Of a DNA stretch of 64,000 nt, positions 45,666 to 54,400 are shown piece by piece. The notes beneath the pieces were generated by a model. The model searched no databases and was not told the origin of the DNA. It worked only from the letters and a program-made list of their open reading frames with translations. Within the stretch, counting starts at the first letter, position 1. Each line of letters starts with the position of its first letter. Source of the DNA: Mycolicibacterium fortuitum subsp. fortuitum (lineage in GTDB: Bacteria > Actinomycetota > Actinomycetes > Mycobacteriales > Mycobacteriaceae). The position numbers and the translations under genes were made by a program. The stretch covers positions 2,108,001 through 2,172,000 of the forward strand of contig NZ_AP025518.1 in NCBI RefSeq assembly GCF_022179545.1, written 5' to 3'.

Positions 45666-46993
45666 CCGCCGGCTTCCGCCTCACAGATGCGTTCGGCTTC
45701 GGGCAGATCGAGATAGCGCTCCAGGTTGCGGTGCATGTTGATGATTCTCCGCTCTTCCGCGGACAGCACCAGATGGGTGAAGCCCGGCTGGTGCAAACCG
45801 CGCTGCAGCCCCGTCAGAACGGCGATGTCCTGGCTCATCACCACGCCGGGGTGCGCCTCGTCGGCGCCCATGCGGACATCTGTCGGCTTCATCCGCGGCG
45901 CCTGCGCCGGCATGCGGGTCATCAGCGTCATCACCAATTGGCCCCGGTCGGGGTCGGGCCCGGGCAACGATGTCATCACCGTCAGATGGTCGGCGCTGGC
46001 CAGCAGAGTGAGGTTTGGGAAGACGTTGTACTGATGCAGGCACATCACCTGATCGGTGGTGGCCCAACTGATGTCGACCCCGCGTCCGGCTGCGAAATCC
46101 TTTATCTGCGAGGCGATCACATCGGCGACCGGCTGGCCGGGGGTCTGCCGCTCAGCCGGGAACGGCGTGCCTTCGGCCATGCCCATCAGGGCGCCCTGCG
46201 TATACACGTAGGCGTCCCACACCTCTTCGTCGCTGAGTGCGCCGGCGAGTCGCGGGCTCGGCACCCCGTAGAGGGATTCAGATTTGCCCGTGTGGCCCCA
46301 GATCTTCTGCGGCGCGTACACGTCGTCCATGCACCGGTGCAGTTCAGGGTGAAGGGTCTGAACATGATAGGTCTCGCTGTAGCCGTCGGCGATGGTCTTC
46401 CAGTTGGCTTCGACGTCGATGGTCATCGTTGCGTAGCAACGGAAGTCGCCCAGTCCGCACCAGGCGATGTCGGCAGGGACCGCCTCGAGGTAATCGGCCA
46501 GCGGCATGGCGTCGGGGTCCAGGTTGACGAAGACCAACCGCTCCCACGTGTCGACCAGGACGGGCGCCAGAGGGAACTCGGACATGTGCACGGTCCCGAA
46601 CCCCTTCCGGTTCGGAATCCGCTTGAGCGTGCCGGCCAAGTCCCATGTCCAGCCGTGATACCCGCATTTCAGCTCGCGCAGCGACGAACCGGCGCCGGTG
46701 CACAGAGCGTTTCCGCGATGGCGACAGGCGTTCTGGAAGGCGCGCAACTGGCCGTCGTCGCCGCGGACGATGAGCACCGAATAGGGGCCGCAACGGTATT
46801 CGAAGTAGTCGCCCGGCTCGGCAACGTGGTCGACGGTGCAGGCCTGCTGCCACGCCCGCGGCCACATGCGCTCCATCTCGAGCTGCGCGAACGCCGGCGA
46901 GATGTAGCGATCGGCCGGAACCAGCGTGGGGCGGGCCGGTGGGTCGCCGATCGCGTCTGCCCGTCGGTGCGTGTCGGTTGAGCTGTGGGTCAT
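45662..46993 (-). CDS. Rieske-type aromatic ring-hydroxylating oxygenase, large subunit
   Basis: A 443-residue oxygenase alpha subunit. The Rieske 2Fe-2S site is ACRHRGNALC with KCGYHGW (Cys-X-His ... Cys-X2-His) at about residues 91-116. The mononuclear iron site is likely in NWKTIADGYSETYHVQTLHPEL (two His) plus a later Asp. Such enzymes hydroxylate or demethylate aromatics, amines or betaines. No ferredoxin or reductase gene is adjacent. ATG 46993 has a GGGAGG site; the frame is open far upstream without meaning. It is co-transcribed with the TetR gene and divergent from the amidohydrolase. Confidence 0.92.
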   Translation of the reverse strand: MTHSSTDTHRRADAIGDPPARPTLVPADRYISPAFAQLEMERMWPRAWQQACTVDHVAEPGDYFEYRCGPYSVLIVRGDDGQLRAFQNACRHRGNALCTGAGSSLRELKCGYHGWTWDLAGTLKRIPNRKGFGTVHMSEFPLAPVLVDTWERLVFVNLDPDAMPLADYLEAVPADIAWCGLGDFRCYATMTIDVEANWKTIADGYSETYHVQTLHPELHRCMDDVYAPQKIWGHTGKSESLYGVPSPRLAGALSDEEVWDAYVYTQGALMGMAEGTPFPAERQTPGQPVADVIASQIKDFAAGRGVDISWATTDQVMCLHQYNVFPNLTLLASADHLTVMTSLPGPDPDRGQLVMTLMTRMPAQAPRMKPTDVRMGADEAHPGVVMSQDIAVLTGLQRGLHQPGFTHLVLSAEERRIINMHRNLERYLDLPEAERICEAEAGG

Positions 46994-47022
46994 GGAACGC
47001 CTCCCGCTGAGATGGACAATCT

Positions 47023-47065
47023 CGCTACGGTCGCAATGTAACGGTGTTACATTGCGACCGTAGCG
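47023..47065. promoter_or_regulatory. 43-bp near-uninterrupted palindrome between divergent operons
   Basis: Two perfect 20-base arms (47023-47042 and 47046-47065) flank only GGT. The centre reads TGTAAC-GGT-GTTACA, a typical TetR operator layout. It lies 29 bp from the Rieske start and 27 bp from the amidohydrolase start, so a bound TetR dimer pair could control both. Confidence 0.88.
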
Positions 47066-47092
47066 GCCTCCACGCCTCAAGGGAGCAAAAAC

Positions 47093-48865
47093 GTGTTCGA
47101 TCTCAAAATCACCGGCGGCACCGTGGTCGACGGCACCGGTGCCGACCGGTTCACCGCCGACGTCGCGATCAAGGACGGAAAGATCGTCGAGGTGCATCGA
47201 CGCGGCGCAGCCGACCCCGTGCTGGCGGGTGACGCAGCCGAAACCATCGATGCCACAGGCAAGATCGTGGCCCCCGGTTTCGTCGACATCCACACCCACT
47301 ACGACGGCCAGGTGTCCTGGGACGCCGTGCTCGAACCATCCAGCAACCACGGCGTCACCACCGTGGTGGCGGGAAACTGCGGTGTCGGCTTCGCGCCCGT
47401 GCGTCCCGGTCAGGAGGACTGGCTGATCAAGCTGATGGAGGGTGTCGAGGACATCCCGGGGACCGCCCTGACCGAGGGCATCACCTGGGGCTGGGAGACC
47501 TTCGGCGAATACCTCGACGTGATCGGCCGGCGTGAACTGGCCGTCGACATGGGCACGCAGATCGCCCACGGTGCCGTGCGTGCATACGCGATGGGCGAAC
47601 GCGGCGCCCGCAACGAGCCGGCCACACCTGAGGACATCAAGGCCATGGCCGAACTGGTCCAGGAGGCCATCGAGGCCGGCGCGCTCGGCTTTTCGTCATC
47701 ACGGACGTTGGCCCACCGGGCCATGGACGGTGAGCCCGTGCCGGGCACCTTCGCCGCCGAGGACGAGTTGTTCGCCCTCGGCCGGGCCACCGCCGCCGGG
47801 GGTGCCGCCGTGTTCGAACTCGCCCCGCAGGGCGCGGCCGGTGAGGACATCGTCGCACCGAAGACCGAGCTGGAGTGGATGCGCCGCCTCGGCGAGGAGA
47901 TCGACTGCGCACTGAGCTTCGCGCTGATCCAGGTCGACGCCGATCCGAATCTGTGGCGCGAACAGCTGGATCTGTCGGCCGCCGCACACCAGGCGGGCAG
48001 CCGCTTGTTCCCGCAGGTGGCGGCGCGGCCCTTCGGCATGCTGCTGGGCTTCCCCGGCCATCACGCCTTCACTCATCGTCCGACCTACCGGCGTCTGCAG
48101 GCTGAATGCACGCGCGAGGAACTGGCCGAGCGACTCGCGGATCCGAAGGTGCGCGCCGCGATCCTGGCTGAAGAGGATCTGCCGATCGACCCGACCAAGC
48201 TCTTCGACGGCATGTTCATGCTGGCGCAGAACGCGGCGAACCGGCTGTACCACATCGGTGAGCCGCCGGACTACGAGCCGACCGACGAGCGCACCGTCGC
48301 CGCGATCGCCGAGCAGCGCGGCGTGGACCCGCTGGCGGCGATGTACGACCTGATGCTGGAGGCCAGCGATGGTTCCCCAGCCGGCGCGATGTTGATGTAC
48401 CCGATGTTCAACTACTCCGACGGCAATCACGACGCCATCCGCGAGATGCTCACTCATCCGGCGGGCGTCCTGGGCCTGTCCGACGGCGGCGCGCACTGCA
48501 GCATGATCTGCGACGCGTCCTACCCGACGTTCCTGCTCACTCACTGGGCGCGCGACCGTCACCGCGGCGAGAAGCTGCCGCTGGAGTACGTGATCCGCAA
48601 GCAGTCACACGACACCGCGCAGCTCTACGGCATGTCTGACCGCGGCGTGATCAGCGTGGGCAAGAAGGCCGATGTCAACGTCATCGACCTCGACGCGCTG
48701 ACCTTGCACGCGCCGAAGATGGTCTACGATCTGCCCGCCGGTGGCAAGCGGTTGGTGCAGGGCGCAAGTGGTTACGACGCGACGATCGTCAGCGGCGCGG
48801 TGACCCGCCGCCACGGTGTGGACACCGGAGCCCGACCCGGCCGCCTGGTGCGTGGGACCCGTTGA
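47093..48865 (+). CDS. N-acyl-D-amino-acid deacylase-type amidohydrolase
   Basis: A 590-residue metal-dependent amidohydrolase of the D-aminoacylase group. Metal ligands are seen in DIHTHYDGQVSWD (His-X-His near residues 67-69), NCGVGFAPVRPGQED (family Cys), GHHAFTHRPTYRR and the late Asp in GLSDGGAHCSMICD. The chain is longer than D-aminoacylases (about 480), as in the mycobacterial paralogues. It probably hydrolyses an N-acyl or cyclic amide linked to the product of the divergent Rieske oxygenase. GTG 47093 has AGGGAG at good spacing. Confidence 0.9.
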   Translation: MFDLKITGGTVVDGTGADRFTADVAIKDGKIVEVHRRGAADPVLAGDAAETIDATGKIVAPGFVDIHTHYDGQVSWDAVLEPSSNHGVTTVVAGNCGVGFAPVRPGQEDWLIKLMEGVEDIPGTALTEGITWGWETFGEYLDVIGRRELAVDMGTQIAHGAVRAYAMGERGARNEPATPEDIKAMAELVQEAIEAGALGFSSSRTLAHRAMDGEPVPGTFAAEDELFALGRATAAGGAAVFELAPQGAAGEDIVAPKTELEWMRRLGEEIDCALSFALIQVDADPNLWREQLDLSAAAHQAGSRLFPQVAARPFGMLLGFPGHHAFTHRPTYRRLQAECTREELAERLADPKVRAAILAEEDLPIDPTKLFDGMFMLAQNAANRLYHIGEPPDYEPTDERTVAAIAEQRGVDPLAAMYDLMLEASDGSPAGAMLMYPMFNYSDGNHDAIREMLTHPAGVLGLSDGGAHCSMICDASYPTFLLTHWARDRHRGEKLPLEYVIRKQSHDTAQLYGMSDRGVISVGKKADVNVIDLDALTLHAPKMVYDLPAGGKRLVQGASGYDATIVSGAVTRRHGVDTGARPGRLVRGTR

Positions 48866-48883
48866 TCTGTAGGGTCTTTCGCC

Positions 48884-49897
48884 ATGGCGGATTTCCGTTA
48901 CGACCCGCGTCAGCGTCCGGTGCAACCGCCGGCACCGGCCGCTGACGCGTTCACCATCCACACTGCCGTTGTCGCCGAGGGGGTTTCGCTGGCGTTCGTG
49001 CGGGAGGGCGTCGGCGGTGTGCCGCTGCTGCTGGTGCACGGCTATCCCGAGACCAAGCGGATCTGGTGGCGCAACATCGAGGCCTTGGCCGCGGCAGGTT
49101 TCGAGGTCATCGTCCCGGACCTGCGGGGGATGGGGGACAGCGCGATCCCGCCGGATGACCAGCACGACATCGTCACGTACTCCCGTGACTTGTATGCACT
49201 GGTCCACGACCAGCTCGGATACGAGTCCTGTCTGATCGCGGCGAGCGATGTCGGCGCCGTCGTCAGCACCGACCTGATCCATCGCTTTCCTGGATTCGTC
49301 ACGGGCTTCTGTGTTTTCAACACGGTGCCGCCCATGGCCGTCGACTACTCGGGCATCGGCACACAACATCCGGGGTTTGTCGGCGGCGCAGCGGATCCCA
49401 CCGCCGACTACCGGTGGATGCAGGGCGCCTTTCCCGACGAACTCGCAGCCATGCTGACCACACCCGAAGCGCGCCGGCAGTGGGTGGCCGCGATGTACAC
49501 CAACCGGCTGTGGGGCTCGGCGTATGCGTTCACCCAGTCCGACGTGGACTTCATGACCGAACCCTTCGCCGAGGAGGCGCGGCTGCGGGCCGGGTGGGCG
49601 TCGTATCAACTCGCCTACGGGCGTGCCATGTCCGAGATCCCGCTGATGGATGCGGTCGAGGTGCCCACCCTGGTGCTCTACGGCCCCGACGATCATGTGG
49701 TCGGCGAGGATTTCGTCCCCCGCGCCGAGCGGGCATTCCTAAATCGGATCGGCCCGTTGGTGGTTCCCGGGGCCGGTCACTTCCTGCAATGGGAGCGCGC
49801 CGACATCTTCAACCGGCTGATCCCCGCAGTGTTCGGCGACGTCATCGCCCGCCATCGGCCGGCTGGGCCAGAATCGCGCCGCCCAGCCAGCGTCTGA
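48884..49897 (+). CDS. Epoxide-hydrolase-like alpha/beta hydrolase
   Basis: A 337-residue alpha/beta hydrolase. The HGYPETKRIWW oxyanion motif at about residues 51-61 and PDLRGMGDS are typical of epoxide hydrolases and haloalkane dehalogenases. The nucleophile position reads AASDVGAVV, so Asp (about residue 124) replaces Ser, as expected for these enzymes. The second acid is likely in GPDDHVVG and the base His in PGAGHFLQWE. It is 18 bp after the amidohydrolase and likely in the same operon. Its end overlaps the TetR gene by 56 bp. Confidence 0.88.
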   Translation: MADFRYDPRQRPVQPPAPAADAFTIHTAVVAEGVSLAFVREGVGGVPLLLVHGYPETKRIWWRNIEALAAAGFEVIVPDLRGMGDSAIPPDDQHDIVTYSRDLYALVHDQLGYESCLIAASDVGAVVSTDLIHRFPGFVTGFCVFNTVPPMAVDYSGIGTQHPGFVGGAADPTADYRWMQGAFPDELAAMLTTPEARRQWVAAMYTNRLWGSAYAFTQSDVDFMTEPFAEEARLRAGWASYQLAYGRAMSEIPLMDAVEVPTLVLYGPDDHVVGEDFVPRAERAFLNRIGPLVVPGAGHFLQWERADIFNRLIPAVFGDVIARHRPAGPESRRPASV

Positions 49898-50459
49898 CGA
49901 AGCGCCGCAGCTCTTCTCGGTCGCGGCCGGGATCATTGGGTGCGATGAAGAACGACAGCATCGTGCGCAAGGTGAATTCCACCAGCTCGCGCAGCGCGGA
50001 TTCGTCGTATCCGTACTTCTCCCAGTCGACGTCGAACCGGGTGATCATCCGCATGCCGAAGGCCTGACCTTCGTCGGAGGCGACATTGACCGAACTGGCG
50101 GCGGCCTGCGGTCCGGACAGCATGATGCGCAGGTGCGGTATCCGGGTGACCTCTTCCAGGGTGAACATGACGCCCTCGGTCATCGCCTCGGCGGGATCGG
50201 TGATCCCACGCACGCTTTCGGCGAGCCGGTCGAGAAAACCCTCCACCGAGGCGATCGCGGCGGCGTGCATCAGGGCTTCCGCGGTGGGGAAGTAGCGGTA
50301 GACGGTCTGGCGGATGACGCCGAGAGATGCGGCGACGTCGGCGATGCTGATCCCGGTCCCCGTCTCGGCGATCAACTGCACGGCGGCAGCAACGATGCGT
50401 TCGGAGGCCTCTTCGTCGCTACCGGGCGGCCGCCCGTCCCACCCGCGTCTACGCGCCAT
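49842..50459 (-). CDS. TetR family regulator
   Basis: A 205-residue TetR repressor; helix-turn-helix ISIADVAASLGVIRQTVYRYFPTAEALMHA lies at about residues 37-66. ATG 50459 is used because the frame upstream crosses the divergent promoter. It overlaps the convergent epoxide-hydrolase-like gene by 56 bp. It is divergent from the di-iron-like protein at 50591, and the inverted repeat at 50535-50566 between them is its probable operator. Confidence 0.9.
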   Translation of the reverse strand: MARRRGWDGRPPGSDEEASERIVAAAVQLIAETGTGISIADVAASLGVIRQTVYRYFPTAEALMHAAAIASVEGFLDRLAESVRGITDPAEAMTEGVMFTLEEVTRIPHLRIMLSGPQAAASSVNVASDEGQAFGMRMITRFDVDWEKYGYDESALRELVEFTLRTMLSFFIAPNDPGRDREELRRFVRRWLGGAILAQPADGGR

Positions 50460-50534
50460 GGTGCGGATTCGTGGCCGGCAACATCCTTGCAGGATATCGC
50501 CACCCGCCGTTGACGGGTCGCGGCCGCGTGTAGT

Positions 50535-50566
50535 AATCATACAACTAAGGCGTTCTTTGTATGATT
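50535..50566. promoter_or_regulatory. Inverted repeat between TetR gene and the 50591 operon
   Basis: AATCATACAA (50535-50544) and TTGTATGATT (50557-50566) are perfect 10-bp arms separated by 12 bp. The repeat sits between divergent starts and ends 24 bp before ATG 50591, which is the pattern of a TetR operator. Confidence 0.8.
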
Positions 50567-50590
50567 GCTCGGACAAGCGAGGTGGCACCG

Positions 50591-51541
50591 ATGACGGATC
50601 TGATCGTGCGGAAGATGAGGTTCGCGTTCGCGGACCACCGCGTCCCGTTCCTGTGGAACGAGACCAACCCGGCGTTCTCGTCGATGGCCAACGCGGTGTC
50701 GTTCCTGGCCATCGCCTTCGAGAAGATGATCGGCCACATGATCACCGAGGCCATGCCGCTCATCACCGACCCTGAGGTGGCAGAGGAGGCCCAAGCCTTC
50801 GTGCGGCAGGAGGGCCAGCATGCGATGGCCCACCGGCAGCACGCCAAGGGCCTGATCAAGACCTACCCGGGCCTCAAGGAGACCCTCGACGAGGTGATCA
50901 AGGCGTTCGACGACCTGACCGCCGAGACCCCGCTCAAGTACCGGCTGGCCTACACCGCCGATCTGGAGGCGACGTTCACCCCGGTGTTCAAGCTGATGCT
51001 CGATCATGACGACACGCTGTTCGCCCCGGGCGACGACCGGGTGGCCTCCCTGTTCCTCTGGCACTTCGTCGAAGAGGTCGAGCACCGCAGCTCGGCCCTG
51101 ATCATCTACGACGCGGTGGCCGACGATCCGTGGTACCGGATGCGGGTCGCACCGTCGATCTTCAAACACGTGTGGGCGGTGCTCAAGGTCGCCTGCGACG
51201 GCTTCAACAAGCATGTGCCACTGGAGGAACGCCAGATCGACGCGATGTCGATGTTCGGCATGCAGGCGCGGAAAAAGGCTCTGTTGCAAAAGCTTCCGTT
51301 CACCAAGACCCCGTACGACGGCCCGGTGGAGAACGCGTTCGCGCACCTGCCGGTACGCGAGATGCTGACCGCGCTGGCCGGCGTCGTGCGCAGCCAGGTC
51401 CCGGGCCACAACCCGGCCCACGAGAAGCTGCCGGCATTGGCCGACGAATGGTTCCGGCGCTACGAGGACGGCTACGAGGTCACCCAGTGGTACACCGCCG
51501 GTGCGGCGACGGAGCAGAAGGCGAGCGCGGCCAATGTCTGA
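50591..51541 (+). CDS. Predicted metal-dependent hydrolase (COG3687-like, di-iron type)
   Basis: A 316-residue helical protein of the PF10118 group, annotated as metal-dependent hydrolase but with a ferritin-like arrangement of acids and histidines: RQEGQHAMAHRQH at about residues 73-85, DLEATFTP, and WHFVEEVEHRSSALIIYD. These could bind a di-iron centre, so oxygenase chemistry is also possible. ATG 50591 has GAGGTGG upstream; the earlier ATG 50561 lies in the operator arm and is rejected. Its stop overlaps the next gene's ATG by eight bases. Confidence 0.85.
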   Translation: MTDLIVRKMRFAFADHRVPFLWNETNPAFSSMANAVSFLAIAFEKMIGHMITEAMPLITDPEVAEEAQAFVRQEGQHAMAHRQHAKGLIKTYPGLKETLDEVIKAFDDLTAETPLKYRLAYTADLEATFTPVFKLMLDHDDTLFAPGDDRVASLFLWHFVEEVEHRSSALIIYDAVADDPWYRMRVAPSIFKHVWAVLKVACDGFNKHVPLEERQIDAMSMFGMQARKKALLQKLPFTKTPYDGPVENAFAHLPVREMLTALAGVVRSQVPGHNPAHEKLPALADEWFRRYEDGYEVTQWYTAGAATEQKASAANV

Positions 51542-52700
51542 TCTGTGTACCCCGACGTTCTCGGGTCTCGCTGAACGCCTGGGCTTTTCGTGTGACACCG
51601 CCGGCGGTCTGGTCGAGTTCAGGAACCCTTTCGGGCTGGAGAACTGGACGCTGCCGGTGCTGGAGCTCACCGTGATCGCCGGTGCGATCCTCGCGTTGGT
51701 GTACGCGATCGTTCGGCTGCGCCGTCACAACGATCCGACGAACCTGGTGCTGTGGTTCGGCGCCATCGCGTATCTGCTGATCATCGAGCCGCCGCTGTAT
51801 TTCCCCGGCGCGTTCGGGATCGCCGAGCACGTCGACACGATGTTCGCGCACAACGTGTTCACCGTCGACTTCCTGTGGGGACGGCTGCCGCTGTACATCT
51901 TGGCGATCTACCCGATGATGGCCACGGTGGCCTACGAGATCGTCCGGATCCTCGGTGTCTTCCGCCGCCGCGGCGTGCTGGTCGGCGCGGTATGTGTCGG
52001 GTTCGTGCACCACGCCTTCTATGAGATCTTCGATCACCTCGGTCCGCAGCTGCGGTGGTGGGAGTGGACGCTGGACCATCCGATGAACCAGCCGTTCTTC
52101 GATTCGGTCCCGCTGCCCAGCGTGGTGGTGTTCGCCGCGCTGTGGCCGATGTCGCTGGCGTTCTGCGTGCAACTGTTCGTCGGCCGGCACGTCCAGGACG
52201 GTAAGACGTTCACCGGGTGGCAGATCGTTGGCCGCACCATTGTCGTCGGCGTCCTGGCATCGATCGGCACGGCGGTCCTGCCGCTGCCCGCCACACTCGC
52301 CGCCTCGATCTCGGGCAGCACCACCGTGGGTGGATTCGTATATGCGGCCGAACTCGTCGTGCTCACCGTGGTGGCGATTCCGGTGCTGTTCGGTCAGTGG
52401 TCGAGCCTGCGCAAGGACGGCGACCCCGCCACCGTGCGCTATTCGAACCCGCTGATCCTGCGGTATGCCGCGGTGTACCTGGTGGTCATGACGGTCCTGT
52501 GGCTGACCGCCTTGCCGGCGTACTTCGGCGCCGTCGACGGGGTCACCGCCGACGGAGATCCCGTCGGCAGCCTCGCCTACACGGTGATCTGTGTGGTTGT
52601 GGCGGGCCTGTCGATCGCGGCAGCAGCTACGGTAAATCCCGCTGACGTGCGCGAACAGGAGGCTGCGGTGGGCTCCGGCGCGTCAGCCGCCCGAGAATGA
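51534..52700 (+). CDS. Multi-spanning membrane protein of unknown function
   Basis: An unrecognised 388-residue membrane protein with about nine or ten hydrophobic helices. The N terminus (about residues 1-40) is soluble with two cysteines; conserved-looking loop residues include FAHNVFTVDFLWGRLPLY and VHHAFYEIFDHLGPQLRWWEW. The C-terminal 20 residues are hydrophilic. It overlaps the 50591 gene by eight bases, so both are in one operon under the TetR regulator. The pair may be a membrane-linked oxidoreductase and its anchor, which is only a contextual idea. Confidence 0.75.
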   Translation: MSDLCTPTFSGLAERLGFSCDTAGGLVEFRNPFGLENWTLPVLELTVIAGAILALVYAIVRLRRHNDPTNLVLWFGAIAYLLIIEPPLYFPGAFGIAEHVDTMFAHNVFTVDFLWGRLPLYILAIYPMMATVAYEIVRILGVFRRRGVLVGAVCVGFVHHAFYEIFDHLGPQLRWWEWTLDHPMNQPFFDSVPLPSVVVFAALWPMSLAFCVQLFVGRHVQDGKTFTGWQIVGRTIVVGVLASIGTAVLPLPATLAASISGSTTVGGFVYAAELVVLTVVAIPVLFGQWSSLRKDGDPATVRYSNPLILRYAAVYLVVMTVLWLTALPAYFGAVDGVTADGDPVGSLAYTVICVVVAGLSIAAAATVNPADVREQEAAVGSGASAARE

Positions 52701-52762
52701 GGAGCGAACCCACAGGCGCGCCACGCCGCTGACCGCACGGGCGATGCGGCAGAATTGCCGGG

Positions 52763-53770
52763 ATGCCGATACCGCCGCAACGCCCCGGCGAGCCCGGCCG
52801 CCGCGGTCGGGGACCTGTTCCCCCGCCTGAGCCGGCAACCCGGCGGCTGCCCCGCCCCGGCCGGCCCGAGGCGCCGACCGAGCAGATCCGCGCGCGCCGT
52901 CAACCGCCGGAACCCGCGACCGAACAGATCCGGGCCCGTCCGCAGCCGCCCGAGGCCTCGACCGAGAAAATCTCGAAGCCCCGGCCGGCCGGGCCACCAC
53001 CGGCCAAGTCGCCCACTGCACCGGAGAAGCCACAGCCGGCGTCACAATGGCGCAGTCCGCAGGCGATCGTCCTCATCGCGGTCATCGCCGTCGCACTCGT
53101 GATCATCGGCCTGACCGGCGGCGAACTGTACGCCCGCCACAAGGCCGGCTCCGTGCTCGTCTCGATCGCCGAATGCGTGGTGGAGGACAGTGCCTCGGTC
53201 TCGTTCGGGGTGAACCCGCCGTTCTTGTGGCAGCACATCAGCGGGCACTACACCAACATCTCGGTGGAGACCGGTGGCAGACAGGTGCAGGCCGCCAAGG
53301 GAATGACCGCAGATGTGGCACTGTCCGACATCCGGTTGCAGGGCACCGAGAACTCCAAGGGCACCATCGGATCACTGAGTGCCACCCTGACCTGGACGGC
53401 GGCCGGCATCAAGGACACGGTGGCCGAGAACCTGCCCGGTGTCGGAGCCCTGGTCACCGATGTCAGCACCGACCCGGCCGCGGGCACCATCACCATGGAG
53501 GCCGTCGGGGATACCAAGGTAACGGCCAAGCCTGTCGTGAACGACGGGAATCTCGATCTGCAGATCATCGATGTCAGCGGCCCGTTCGCGAAAGACACCG
53601 TGCAATCAGCGTTGGACGGTCTCACCAAGAAGTTGAACGACGCGTACCCGTTGGGTATTCACGCCGACAGTGTCTCGGTGACCGACACCGGAGTGGTGGG
53701 CAAGTTCTCCAGCCAGAACGCATCCATCCCCAACGACGACTCCAACGACGCCTGCTTCGCCCAGCTGTGA
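52763..53770 (+). CDS. DUF2993 (LmeA-like) membrane-anchored protein with repeats
   Basis: A 335-residue protein. The first 95 residues are a disordered Pro/Arg-rich cytoplasmic segment with imperfect repeats (TEQIRARRQPPEPA, TEQIRARPQPPEAS, then TEKIS). A membrane helix follows (about residues 99-121). The rest is a periplasmic DUF2993 domain (SIAECVVEDSASVSFGVNPPFLWQHISGHYTNISVE in blocks, ending NDACFAQL), the family of LmeA, which binds phosphatidylinositol and supports lipomannan maturation in mycobacteria. The stop overlaps the chorismate mutase ATG by one base. Confidence 0.88.
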   Translation: MPIPPQRPGEPGRRGRGPVPPPEPATRRLPRPGRPEAPTEQIRARRQPPEPATEQIRARPQPPEASTEKISKPRPAGPPPAKSPTAPEKPQPASQWRSPQAIVLIAVIAVALVIIGLTGGELYARHKAGSVLVSIAECVVEDSASVSFGVNPPFLWQHISGHYTNISVETGGRQVQAAKGMTADVALSDIRLQGTENSKGTIGSLSATLTWTAAGIKDTVAENLPGVGALVTDVSTDPAAGTITMEAVGDTKVTAKPVVNDGNLDLQIIDVSGPFAKDTVQSALDGLTKKLNDAYPLGIHADSVSVTDTGVVGKFSSQNASIPNDDSNDACFAQL

Positions 53771-54327
53771 TGCCGACCCGGGTCGCAGCGGCCGGAGCGC
53801 TGGCGCTCGCGGTGCTGTGCGGCACCCCGCTCGCCCGGGCGCAGGAGCCCAGCCCGCTGCTGCCGTTGGTCGACGCCGCCGCGCAACGCCTACTGACCGC
53901 TACCCCGGTGGCCGCGAACAAATTTCGCACCGGGGGACCGGTCGAAGACCCGCAACGCGAGCAACAGGTCATCAACGCCACCAAGGCCCAGGCGGGGAGT
54001 CGCCAGATCGACCCGGCATACGTGGGTGCGGTGTTCCGGGACCAGATCGACGCGACGGTTGCTGTGGAGTACGGCTTGTTCTCGCAGTGGAAGCTCGATC
54101 CGGCGACCGCCCCACCGAGTGCTCCGGACCTCGCAGCTTCGCGTATCGCGATCGACGCGCTCAATCGCACGATGGTCGACGAGATCGCCGACAGATGGCA
54201 GACGCTGCACTCACCGTCGTGCCCGAGGGATCTGGCCACCGCCGTCGACGGCGTGGCCGCCTCCCGAGATCTGGATCCGCTCTACCGGCGGGCGCTGGAG
54301 CACGCCACCACGTCCTATTGCCGCTGA
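53770..54327 (+). CDS. Secreted chorismate mutase (AroQ gamma type)
   Basis: A 185-residue exported chorismate mutase, converting chorismate to prephenate outside the cytoplasm, like M. tuberculosis Rv1885c. A signal peptide ends near PLARA-QEP at residue 24. Active-site segments are LVDAAAQRLLTATPVAANKFRTGGPVED (in two blocks, with Lys), DPAYVGAVFRDQIDATVAVEYG and a C-terminal Cys pair (PSCPRDL and SYC) that forms the family's disulfide. Its role outside the cell is unknown. It is coupled to the DUF2993 gene (TGATG). Confidence 0.92.
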   Translation: MPTRVAAAGALALAVLCGTPLARAQEPSPLLPLVDAAAQRLLTATPVAANKFRTGGPVEDPQREQQVINATKAQAGSRQIDPAYVGAVFRDQIDATVAVEYGLFSQWKLDPATAPPSAPDLAASRIAIDALNRTMVDEIADRWQTLHSPSCPRDLATAVDGVAASRDLDPLYRRALEHATTSYCR

Positions 54328-54400
54328 CTGATCCGCACAGCCGCATATTGACGTTTCTGCAGACCGTGGACGGGTATCCCTGGCCGCAGGAGGTCAGGAA

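Noticed and set aside
45662..47569. N-terminal extension of the Rieske oxygenase to 635 residues
   Set aside because: It would cross the divergent promoter and the 43-bp palindrome; ATG 46993 has a good ribosome site and gives the usual length.
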